From an uncultured Bacteroides sp. (lineage in GTDB: Bacteria > Bacteroidota > Bacteroidia > Bacteroidales > Bacteroidaceae): DNA of 64,000 nucleotides. Below, piece by piece: positions 26,688 to 33,894 of this stretch (position 1 is the stretch's first letter; the number at the start of each line of letters is the position of its first letter). The position numbers were made by a program, and so were the translations under genes. The stretch is from contig NZ_CAJLKP010000023.1 in assembly GCF_905207245.1 (NCBI RefSeq), positions 1 through 64,000 of the forward strand. The letters are read 5' to 3'. The notes beneath the pieces were generated by a model. The model was not told the DNA's origin. It searched no databases and saw only the letters and a program-made list of their open reading frames with translations.

Positions 26688-27361
26688 TATACTTCAAACA
26701 TATATCTCATGCCTGGTTTAAGAAATTCACCATTATATGCTTTACCATCAATAATAACCGAAAGTCCATGTTCTAACGCAAGATTTATACCTGGTAGAAT
26801 ATCCCAAGAAAAACATCCTTTCAAATGTTGAAATTGCTTATAGCTTCCGTGAATTACATTATACATATTATACATGCAGCATCCCATAATGCGATATTCA
26901 AGCCCACCTCCTAACACTTCAAAATCTTCTGGGGTCATGTATGATGATAGCCCACATATACGAGATTTTTTAATTCTCTCGAGTTTCTCACCTGTACAAA
27001 GGCAAATATCCAACTCTGGTAATGCAATCATTGATTGATAATGTTTACCATTACGATAAACGCTAATCCCTACTCCCCATTCCTTTAAACCAGAAACAAA
27101 ATTTTCAGTGCCATCAATTGGGTCTACGGTAACAACAAATTCAGCTCCATCTATATCAAAAATATCATTGTTTGACTCCTCACTAATAACAATATAATTT
27201 GCGAGATTATCTTTTAAATAACTAAATATGAGTGATTCGCAAAGCAAATCACCCTCTGATACGAAGGTATTATCGGCTTTAAGAGTGCCTGTTGAACGAA
27301 GTTCTAAAATTTCGTTCAACTTACTTCTTATTATACTGTATATATCTCTACAAATATCCAT
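26684..27361 (-). CDS. Inositol monophosphatase family phosphatase (CysQ-like)
   Basis: A 225-residue lithium-sensitive phosphatase family protein. VVTVDPIDGTENFVSG contains the DPIDGT metal-binding core and VISEESNND the preceding Glu pair. The usual C-terminal WD motif is present as FSWDILPGI. It likely dephosphorylates a sugar phosphate or an adenosine bisphosphate; between an aldolase fusion and a flippase gene, a sugar phosphate is the better guess. It is shorter than typical IMPases (about 260 residues) but keeps all metal ligands I can see. Confidence 0.85.
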   Translation of the reverse strand: MDICRDIYSIIRSKLNEILELRSTGTLKADNTFVSEGDLLCESLIFSYLKDNLANYIVISEESNNDIFDIDGAEFVVTVDPIDGTENFVSGLKEWGVGISVYRNGKHYQSMIALPELDICLCTGEKLERIKKSRICGLSSYMTPEDFEVLGGGLEYRIMGCCMYNMYNVIHGSYKQFQHLKGCFSWDILPGINLALEHGLSVIIDGKAYNGEFLKPGMRYMFEVY

Positions 27362-27369
27362 CGTTGTTA

Positions 27370-28941
27370 TTACTTGTATACCGAAGGGGTTATCATTTCA
27401 ATATTCAACTGACTCTCAAGTTGAACTAATCTTCTTGATATTGATTTGTTTAAAACTACAGTTTGTTCAATATCATGCTTAATGGCAATCTTAGAATTGT
27501 AATAATTGTCTTGGCCAACTATATAACCATCCATACCAGCAATGTAAATTTTAGATGGCTGAAGTTTACAAAGAAGATTAAGCATCATTAAACTAGAATT
27601 ATCAGTGATATTATCATCTTCATTTATAACATCTGAATAATTAACAACGAGATTATCACCCTCAATGTTGATATTAGATGTATGTATTAAAGTCTCGTTA
27701 TTATATTGGTCGTCTCCTAATGTTAGATATCTTTTCTTATTACTCATAAATACGAAATCCGGCTTAATAAAGCCTGGAACGAATGAAATACTAACAATAA
27801 GACAATTATTATCAGAAGCAGTCTTCTTGATATACTCTTCATTTTTTGATAAAGATGAACCAGGGGCAAGAATTAGAATATTACGTCCTACGAACTTTGA
27901 TTTAAGTAAATCTATTGTTTTTTTATCATCAATTTCCCTTGATTGAAACTCAATGTATTTTTGTTCAGCCAAATTTTTATCAAAGAGCGAACGTTTATTG
28001 GGTTCAATCATATGTAAAATAGTAGATATACTCTTAACATTCAAGGTATTCTTACTACATAAATAGATAGCATAATTTGGATGGCAACCATTAGTTGCTG
28101 CCAAATAATATGGAACAGCATAGCCCCATTCGTACTTCTCCTTGATTTTGGAAATATAATCATCAACTATCTCTAATAGAGGATCTAAATCATAGCATTT
28201 GTTAGCATGCTCATTTAGATAATTAGCAATTAATTCTGTGTTTAAGTTACCAGCACCTCTTCCCATACCGTAAACAGATGAATCTAAAGACATAACTCTA
28301 TCTCCTTCCACAGACAATAAAGCTTGGCTATTAGAGAATGACAGCTGCAAATTATTGTGAGAGTGGAATCCCATATGAATTGTTGATGCCAAATTATGAT
28401 TTATAATATAATAGAATCTGAGCAATTCATCTTTATCCATCAAACCCAATGTATCAACCAAATAAAAAGAATATGGATGAAGTCCATTGACCTTCTTAAT
28501 AAGAGTTAATAACTTTTCATCAGAATAGCTACTAGTACCTACAGGCTGTACAAACACTTTGTAACCTTTATCCATAATTTGCTTGCAATATTCTAAAGCA
28601 GGCTCTACTTCAGGATAGTGAAAAGTAACTCGAATACCATCGATAGATGTACCATCATAATCAGACAGCTGATCTAACGAATATTCACCATAACAAGCCA
28701 TCGCTACATACATGGACTTTTTATGGTCTGCAGGCAAGAAATGCTTTATCTGTTCAACAGTGTTATAAATTGAACGGTTGATACTATATTCTTCATCCTG
28801 CAGGAATCCTGTCTCGATGATATCAATACCAGCATTTGTTAGTTGATTGATAATTTCCTTTATTCCTTTCTCTCCAAAATCAAAATTATTGATGTATCCA
28901 CCATCTCTGAGGGTACAATCTAGGATTTGCATATTTGTCAT
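27370..28941 (-). CDS. HMGL-like aldolase fused to a C-terminal Rossmann (DUF115-like) domain
   Basis: A 523-residue two-domain protein. Residues 1-290 are a DRE-TIM metallolyase: LDCTLRDGGYINNF carries the metal/acid Asp and Arg; HMGFHSHNNLQ carries the two metal-binding His; GRGAGNLNTEL is the Gly-rich loop. This matches the 4-hydroxy-2-oxovalerate aldolase type. Residues from about 345 begin GRNILILAPGSSLSKNEE, a Rossmann-like domain resembling DUF115, and end near SLMMLNLLCKLQPSKIYIAG. Such fusions occur in capsule loci of other bacteria, but the reaction is not established. It may make or cleave a keto-acid sugar chain, next to a cytidylyltransferase that could activate the product. Confidence 0.8.
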   Translation of the reverse strand: MTNMQILDCTLRDGGYINNFDFGEKGIKEIINQLTNAGIDIIETGFLQDEEYSINRSIYNTVEQIKHFLPADHKKSMYVAMACYGEYSLDQLSDYDGTSIDGIRVTFHYPEVEPALEYCKQIMDKGYKVFVQPVGTSSYSDEKLLTLIKKVNGLHPYSFYLVDTLGLMDKDELLRFYYIINHNLASTIHMGFHSHNNLQLSFSNSQALLSVEGDRVMSLDSSVYGMGRGAGNLNTELIANYLNEHANKCYDLDPLLEIVDDYISKIKEKYEWGYAVPYYLAATNGCHPNYAIYLCSKNTLNVKSISTILHMIEPNKRSLFDKNLAEQKYIEFQSREIDDKKTIDLLKSKFVGRNILILAPGSSLSKNEEYIKKTASDNNCLIVSISFVPGFIKPDFVFMSNKKRYLTLGDDQYNNETLIHTSNINIEGDNLVVNYSDVINEDDNITDNSSLMMLNLLCKLQPSKIYIAGMDGYIVGQDNYYNSKIAIKHDIEQTVVLNKSISRRLVQLESQLNIEMITPSVYK

Positions 28942-28959
28942 ATTGAACCTAATCTAAAA

Positions 28960-29715
28960 TTATTTATTTTCCTTGAGATCTTTCACCATTAAGAGTTTTA
29001 CCTTTTCTAAATCCTTTGGAGTATCTACGGATATTGATTCAGAATCAACAAATTTAAAATGGAGTTCTTTACCATGTTCCAAGAATCGGAGATGATCTAT
29101 GTCTTCAATTCGTTCTAAGTTCGCTTGAGGGGTCGTTACAAAGAAGTCCAATGCTTCTTTCGTAAAACACTCAATACCAACATACTTATTATACTTAAAC
29201 ATTAAAGAACCTTTAGGATAAGGGGCTGGAGTTCTTGTAATATAGAGGCATCTACCTGTGTCAGAAACAACAACTTTGATTCTAGCCGGATCAATTGTCT
29301 CTGCAGCATCAGACATTTTTCTCATCGCTCCACCAAAGAAAAAGCCAGATGGAATTTCTTCAGGAAGCGCCTGCTCGATGCATAAAGGTGAGATCAATGG
29401 CTCATCACCATTGACGCAAACATACATGTCTGCTTTAATTTTATCAGAGACCTCTTTAATACGTGAGATATGTTCTGGATGATCATTTCTTGTCATCACG
29501 TATTTAATGTCCATTTCTTCACAAACATATTTAATGCGCTCATCATCAATTGCGACAAAGACGTCAGAAAACTGCTTTACTTGAGATACCCGATTATAAA
29601 CCCACCAAATCATTGGTTTGCCGCATATATCAGCAAGAGGTTTGCCTGGAAAACGAGTCGAGCTATATCTAGCTGGGATAATAGCTATTATTTTCTTTTG
29701 TGTAAAATCTGCCAT
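28960..29715 (-). CDS. KdsB-type cytidylyltransferase
   Basis: A 251-residue CMP-sugar synthetase. IIAIIPARYSSTRFPGKPL is the KdsB/NeuA CTP-binding signature; CVNGDEPLISPLCIE holds the metal Asp; HLRFLEHG and VDTPKDLEKV are the KdsB C-terminal motifs. I chose ATG 29715 (MADFTQKK) because this is where the family similarity begins; the in-frame upstream Met at 29817 adds 34 residues without family resemblance. It should activate a Kdo-like, Kdn-like or keto-aldonic sugar for capsule assembly. It is the first biosynthetic gene after the decayed IS66. Confidence 0.9.
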   Translation of the reverse strand: MADFTQKKIIAIIPARYSSTRFPGKPLADICGKPMIWWVYNRVSQVKQFSDVFVAIDDERIKYVCEEMDIKYVMTRNDHPEHISRIKEVSDKIKADMYVCVNGDEPLISPLCIEQALPEEIPSGFFFGGAMRKMSDAAETIDPARIKVVVSDTGRCLYITRTPAPYPKGSLMFKYNKYVGIECFTKEALDFFVTTPQANLERIEDIDHLRFLEHGKELHFKFVDSESISVDTPKDLEKVKLLMVKDLKENK

Positions 29716-30126
29716 ATTTTTTATATAATTTTTATTCAAGCCACTCAAAAAAATCTCTATCAGTTCTATTTGTAGGGGTCCTATTTCAAAAACACGATGA
29801 AGAATCATATATTCCAAACCAGGTTCTTTACATTATTCCCGTTAATCCTCTCTGGTACCATCGTTATCAACTAGAAATACATCCGCATGTAGTTCTTCTA
29901 GGTCCTGTCCAAAATCAAACATCACATAACCTCAGTTTATCCAAGCATCTTTCACATACTTAATTGGACGAACCATATATAATCTTCCCAGTCACTATTT
30001 ATAGATGATGTCCTTTCCTTTAATTCTTCAAGAGTTTCATTAGCAAGTACTTACTGCATAGCTATAATACCTGTAAAGGTACTGTAGCCCACATTGAGTT
30101 ATATTTTTGATTAATTATTAAGTTAT
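29716..30126 (-). other. Gap with decayed coding traces
   Basis: No intact gene is seen. On the minus strand short in-frame traces occur (for example ANETLEELKERTSS and GQDLEELHADVF) separated by stops. They look like remains of a lost gene that I cannot identify. Confidence 0.35.
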
Positions 30127-31145
30127 TTAGTAATATTAATTGGCAGAAGTTCCATATAATCCGTTTCACTGGATACTAATTTACATAAAACATCTGAAAT
30201 ATATTTAACTGGACGCAGTCCATACATTCTGCAACTTTCTATTATCGAGTAAATCAAAGACCTATTTTTAGCAGCCTATTCCGAGCCACAGAACAAATAG
30301 TGCTTTCTTCCTAAACAAATAGGTTTCATCAACCGTTCAGCAATATTGTTATCAATCTCGGCCTACCCATTGTTCACATAACGACGCACGGCTTCCCATT
30401 CGTTAACCACATAGCGAACCGCTTTAATGAAAAGAGTAGAAGGGAAAAATACAGTGTCTACATCTTTAAAACGGTCTACCACACGTTCTAGAGACATGCC
30501 GTATTGATATTCATCAACCAAAATCTGAGCAATCATATTAAAGTCAACATGACAACCCTGAAGAATATTATCAAAAAGACGCAGGGAATCATCAACATCA
30601 ACCGATTCGTAGTAATTAGAAATAATACCCTCCCCATCAATCACACGCAATAACTCACAAACATGTTTGGTGGCATTCCAATCCCACTTATAAAGAATCC
30701 AATGACGAATATCAATCTTACGGGCATCCAAAGGAATGCCACTCCCATCGCAGTAATACATCACCACCTTGTCCACATTAGTAAAATACTGGACATAATC
30801 CAAACTTTACCGTTCGGATTAGAAGCCTAATTCAAGACTCATCTCGGATGTGACAGTAGCGAATGAGTCGTTGCCAGATACTGTAGACGGATTAATCCCA
30901 TCAAAATCATCCATATCCCTTATTCAGTTTTTTATCAATGCCTTTGAGAAAGAAAGTTTCTCGGACCTACGACCATAAAGTTGACGTTTATGCTTTGCTA
31001 TTTCAAAAAGCTCAGCGGCACGGAGACTTTTCAACTCTTCCAAAACACCGAAAAGAATACAATAGGTATTGATTGAAATCTTTCGAGGAGCAGCATCCGG
31101 CTAATAACGGAACAAAAACTCAATGTAAAATTTACTCATGTTCAT
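30127..31145 (-). pseudogene. Decayed IS66 tnpC inside the capsule operon
   Basis: The minus strand holds pieces of IS66 TnpC in several frames with stops. Near 31140-30930 is the N-terminal part (ELFEIAKHKRQLYGRRSEKL). At 30363-30803 an open stretch of 146 codons contains MIAQILVDEYQYGMSLERVV and ends AVRYVVNEWEAVRRYVNNG. At 30127-30362 is the C-terminal part, EIDNNIAERLMKPICLGRK then YLFCGSE, a stop, and RPVKYISDVLCKL to NITK. The catalytic DNN-AER segment survives here, which makes it a useful comparison for the IS66 at 8595. The insertion separates upxZ from the biosynthetic genes. Confidence 0.8.
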
Positions 31146-31170
31146 TTTTTGTAGATTTTTAAATTTGGCG

Positions 31171-31201
31171 CAAAGGTAACGGACAAAATAAAACATGTCA
31201 A
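31171..31201 (-). promoter_or_regulatory. Internal promoter in the capsule operon
   Basis: On the minus strand TTG (31201-31199), 20 bases, then TACCTTTG (31178-31171), a good Bacteroides -33/-7 match. It reads into the decayed IS66 and toward the biosynthetic genes, so it may give capsule transcription independent of the invertible promoter. Confidence 0.6.
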
Positions 31202-31344
31202 GAGCCATACAATGGGTGTTTACTGAGCTTCGACTATTCTTCAGTAGTCATATCTGAATAGCAGCTGTTAAGAGGGAAAGGAAAATTGTTTGCATATTTT
31301 CAATTGATGCAAGGAAAGAGACCATTTTGCCCTTAAAACTTTTT

Positions 31345-31824
31345 TTAAATCACCTCGAAAGGATAAGGATTTTCCTCTATATTTTTCAACTCCTCCATTA
31401 CTTCCATTTGCTCAGCAGTCAAAACCGACTTATTCCAATCGTCCATAATGCTATGAGCCTCCTGAAGCATAGATTCCTCATAAACTTCCCCATAAGTATA
31501 AGTCAGCAGACGAACCTTAAGCAAAGAATCAGGAAGTTCTTCCAGAACATTATAGATTCGATCTAAAACAGCTTGCTTTTTCTGCCCTTTATCTCCATAA
31601 TCATAAATGGTAGCATTATAGCCCATCAGAAGAGCCAGACACAAGTTGGCTTCTTCCTCAATATTGGAACTCCGAGAGGAAAAAAGGGAATCGGTCTTGA
31701 CGAGAAGTTCCTTATTTAGCCGACAAAAAGTATCAGAATAGATAGGTTCACCGTCCATACCAAGATACATCAACTCATGAGCAGCATGTTGAAGCTCAAG
31801 AGCACGAGAAAGTAAAGAATTCAT
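31345..31824 (-). CDS. upxZ: UpxZ-type capsule transcription inhibitor
   Basis: A 159-residue UpxZ-family protein (begins MNSLLSRALELQHAAHELMYL; later LCLALLMGYNATIYDYGDKG). In Bacteroides, UpxZ proteins block the antiterminators encoded by other capsule loci, so that one capsule is made at a time. It is the second gene of the operon, 43 bases after upxY, as in other Bacteroides loci. It is mostly helical, without membrane segments. The gap to the next biosynthetic gene is filled with a decayed IS66, unusual for such an operon. Confidence 0.9.
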   Translation of the reverse strand: MNSLLSRALELQHAAHELMYLGMDGEPIYSDTFCRLNKELLVKTDSLFSSRSSNIEEEANLCLALLMGYNATIYDYGDKGQKKQAVLDRIYNVLEELPDSLLKVRLLTYTYGEVYEESMLQEAHSIMDDWNKSVLTAEQMEVMEELKNIEENPYPFEVI

Positions 31825-31867
31825 TTGGTATATGATTAAAATATGATTAATCTCAATTAAGATAAGA

Positions 31868-32401
31868 CTACTGTATCATCTTTAGATAAGATTTGGGTAC
31901 TTTGACACTGGCAACCAAAACACCTTTGATACGAATAACAACATAAGTCTTATTGGATTCTGTAGCAATTTCACCTTCGATGCCACTAAAATCTCCTTTA
32001 ATGACTTTCACTTTGTTTCCTACAGCGAAAGGTTCAGTATCAAAACTAACCCCATTAGGATTCAGATCCATGACAAACATAAAGTCTTCCATTTGTTTAT
32101 TGGGAACAATCAGCATAGAATGGGTAGAAAGATCCTTCATATAAAAAAGCTGGGCACTATAAACATTAGAAATATCACAAGCAACTTGTTTGGTAGCACG
32201 AATGAAGATCAAATTTCGAATAACAGGAACTTCACTACGCTTACGACGATATTTCAATTGTGATATGACAATTCGTGTAGGAAGGTAGTAATCAATATCT
32301 AAATTCTCCTCAGATTTAAGTTTATCTAAGAATTTTCGGACTGCAAATTCTTGCTTGTCACGAGTACGAGCCGCAAACCAATATTTTTGATTTTCAATCA
32401 C
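31868..32401 (-). CDS. upxY: UpxY-type transcription antiterminator (NusG family)
   Basis: A 177-residue NusG paralogue. The N-terminal NGN domain reads KYWFAARTRDKQEFAVRKFL with PVIRNLIFIRATK; the C-terminal KOW domain is KVKVIKGDFSGIEGEIATE. UpxY proteins bind RNA polymerase on the leader of their own capsule operon and prevent early termination. It is the first gene of the operon; the roughly 150-base leader before it contains an inverted repeat and then the candidate invertible promoter segment. Confidence 0.93.
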   Translation of the reverse strand: MIENQKYWFAARTRDKQEFAVRKFLDKLKSEENLDIDYYLPTRIVISQLKYRRKRSEVPVIRNLIFIRATKQVACDISNVYSAQLFYMKDLSTHSMLIVPNKQMEDFMFVMDLNPNGVSFDTEPFAVGNKVKVIKGDFSGIEGEIATESNKTYVVIRIKGVLVASVKVPKSYLKMIQ

Positions 32402-32449
32402 TTACAAAAACAAGATCTAAGAATTTACTTCTGTTTCGGGTGCGCTTCG

Positions 32450-32482
32450 CGGTTTGAACGAGACATATTCTCTTTCAAACCG
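32450..32482 (-). promoter_or_regulatory. Leader hairpin before upxY
   Basis: CGGTTTGAA (32450-32458) and TTCAAACCG (32474-32482) form a perfect 9-base stem in the leader about 50-80 bases before the upxY start. It could be part of the pause or termination site relieved by UpxY. Confidence 0.5.
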
Positions 32483-32552
32483 TAGAAAATTATCAAGAAC
32501 GACTTAATACATTAGAAACGAATACATTAAAATAGAAAAAACGTCTTTTAAT

Positions 32553-32562
32553 CGTTCGTTTA
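32553..32562. repeat. Left inverted repeat of a candidate invertible segment
   Basis: CGTTCGTTTA here is the exact complement of TAAACGAACG at 32749-32758. Including flanks the two arms agree at 13 of 15 positions (AAnCGTTCGTTTAnT). The core resembles, as I recall it, the ARACGTTCGT recombination site used by the Mpi invertase of B. fragilis. Confidence 0.6.
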
Positions 32563-32710
32563 ATAAACGTCAAGATTTAAGAAAAAGCAGATGGTTCAAA
32601 AACATAAAAATGAAGAGATATTAAATATATAAAACGACAAAAAAGTAAGACTGATTATCAATAACATAGCTATAAAAAAGGCTTATCTGAAAATATTTTT
32701 ATTAAACATC

Positions 32711-32741
32711 TTGCACGTTCAGAAAATACCCCTTATCTTTG
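32711..32741 (+). promoter_or_regulatory. Promoter inside the candidate invertible segment, pointing away from the capsule operon
   Basis: TTG (32711-32713), 20 bases, then TATCTTTG (32734-32741), a strong Bacteroides promoter ending 8 bases before the right inverted repeat. It transcribes rightward, away from upxY. No TAnnTTTG reading left was found between 32402 and 32760. Flipping the segment would put the -7 near 32570 reading left, giving a leader of about 160 bases for upxY. Confidence 0.65.
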
Positions 32742-32748
32742 TGCCCAC

Positions 32749-32758
32749 TAAACGAACG
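32749..32758. repeat. Right inverted repeat of a candidate invertible segment
   Basis: TAAACGAACG is the mirror partner of 32553-32562, 186 bases away; this spacing is in the range of Bacteroides invertible capsule promoters. On the minus strand its context AAACGTTCGT fits the remembered Mpi site fully, while the left arm has one difference. Confidence 0.6.
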
Positions 32759-32877
32759 TTTTTTGAACACTCATAAAATCAGTACATATATCATTGTATA
32801 CAAACTATTTACACCTACAAAAAATCCTTCCTATTTTTTCTTTTCATCAATTTCATCCATCATAAGGAAGATTACGT

Positions 32878-32885
32878 TACCTTTG
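32878..32885 (+). promoter_or_regulatory. Possible -7 element before the gene at 32950
   Basis: TACCTTTG lies about 65 bases before ATG 32950, but no convincing TTG is at -33. It may serve the plus-strand gene when the invertible promoter is turned away. Confidence 0.35.
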
Positions 32886-32949
32886 TCGCTTTTTCTATAT
32901 TTAATACAATTACACGATATTTAATTATTCATTAAAATAAAAGAAGAAA

Positions 32950-33338
32950 ATGAAGAATCAAAAGACGGCTGAAAGCCTGGAAAAAAAGAGTTGGAAAAGG
33001 TTGAAAATTCAGCTCAGGAAAGTATTGTAGTTGAGATTAAGAGAGAACCCGGACGTCCCAAAAGCCCGGTAGTAGAGGGAATACCTCCCGAATGCCAAAA
33101 AGCAGTAATGAGACTGCTACTTATAGGCATGAAGAAAGGATACCTCGGTAAAAAAGGCGAAGTAACCATAAAGGGAGTAGCAAACTGGGCAGAGAGAAAA
33201 GGACTCTTCCTCACAAAAGAGCACACTATCCTGTCAGCCAAAACGATAGAATTAAGAATGGGTGAGCTAAATAGAGAATTATATCCCAAAGAAACGATAG
33301 AAAAGATGAAGAAAAAAAGAGAAAGAAAAACGAAATAA
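32950..33338 (+). CDS. Hypothetical protein with an apparent frameshift in an A-run
   Basis: An unrecognised basic protein. The ATG at 32950 starts MKNQKTAESLEKK, but after a run of seven A (32981-32987) the frame ends in a stop. The long frame is open from a TTG at 32991 (read LEKVENSAQES) to 33338, giving GRPKSPVVEGIPPE and a helical, Lys/Arg-rich end. One extra A would join both parts as SLEKKELEKVENS. So the likely full gene is about 129 residues, with slippage, a sequencing error or decay at the A-run. It has no known domain. It lies just right of the candidate invertible promoter. Confidence 0.55.
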
Positions 33339-33380
33339 GCAGACAATAATTAAATAGTTACACTCTATTGAAACAACTTA

Positions 33381-33463
33381 TATCTTTGCCCCCACTTTAG
33401 CAAAGATTAAGCCCCGCACGAGAAGATGCCGCTTTTGCTAAGAAGCGACATCTTCTCTTTTTT
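33381..33463 (+). ncRNA. Short promoter-plus-terminator unit (small RNA or attenuator)
   Basis: TATCTTTG at 33381-33388 is followed about 30 bases on by a perfect 9-base outer stem, GAGAAGATG (33420-33428) with CATCTTCTC (33449-33457). A CGCTT/AAGCG pair lies inside it, and six T follow (33458-33463). A transcript of roughly 60-70 bases is predicted, ending 60 bases before the next gene. The -33 box is weak (TTA). Confidence 0.5.
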
Positions 33464-33523
33464 ATGCCCGACATAAACACCTACTAAACAATTAAAAATT
33501 AAAGAATTAAAAATTAAAAGGTT

Positions 33524-33874
33524 ATGAAAAAGAAGAAGAAACCAGCTTCACTCCACGAAGCACTTAAAAAGAAATGGGAAATACGTATTATGCTCGAAAA
33601 GGACTATACGGAGGACGCAGCACTATGGATGGCAGACAGAATAGAAAGCCTCATCGACTACATGCAGTATGGATATGCACTCATAGCATACTACAAACAA
33701 GACGGAACCTTCCAATTCGTAAAAGCAACACTCCTGCCCTATGAAGGATACTTCCATCAAGAATACGATATACAGCGCATAGAAGGACACATTGTATATT
33801 GGGATGTAGAACTGCAGGCATGGAGAAGCTTCCAATTGGAGAACTTTCTGGAATGGAGACCGGTGGTAAATTAA
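33524..33874 (+). CDS. SH3-barrel (WYL_2/DUF2693-like) protein
   Basis: A 116-residue protein. The N-terminus is basic (MKKKKKPASLHEALKKKWEI). The rest alternates short strands: GTFQFVKATLLPYEGYF, IEGHIVYWDVELQAWRSF, ENFLEWRPVV. That pattern recalls the small SH3-like DUF2693/WYL_2 family of Bacteroidetes, often involved in nucleic-acid or ligand binding on mobile or regulatory loci. Function is unknown. It is 20 bases upstream of the DUF4373 gene and probably co-transcribed; the preceding A/T spacer repeats the one near 7022. Confidence 0.55.
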   Translation: MKKKKKPASLHEALKKKWEIRIMLEKDYTEDAALWMADRIESLIDYMQYGYALIAYYKQDGTFQFVKATLLPYEGYFHQEYDIQRIEGHIVYWDVELQAWRSFQLENFLEWRPVVN

Positions 33875-33894
33875 AAATTGAAAAATAAAAGAGT

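Noticed and set aside
29716..29817. Longer start for the KdsB-like cytidylyltransferase
   Set aside because: The added 34 residues have no family resemblance, and the ATG at 29715 leads straight into the CTP-binding signature.
29716..30126. Possible small antitoxin (HicB-like) gene
   Set aside because: Only a short resemblance (GIIAMQ, stop, ANETLEELKE) interrupted by stops; too weak to name.
30363..30803. Intact 146-residue gene
   Set aside because: Its end continues in sense past a stop into the IS66 TnpC C-terminus, so it is a fragment of a decayed transposase.
32739..32924. Small plus-strand open frame in the switch region
   Set aside because: It overlaps the inverted repeat and promoter elements and shows no domain or ribosome-binding site.
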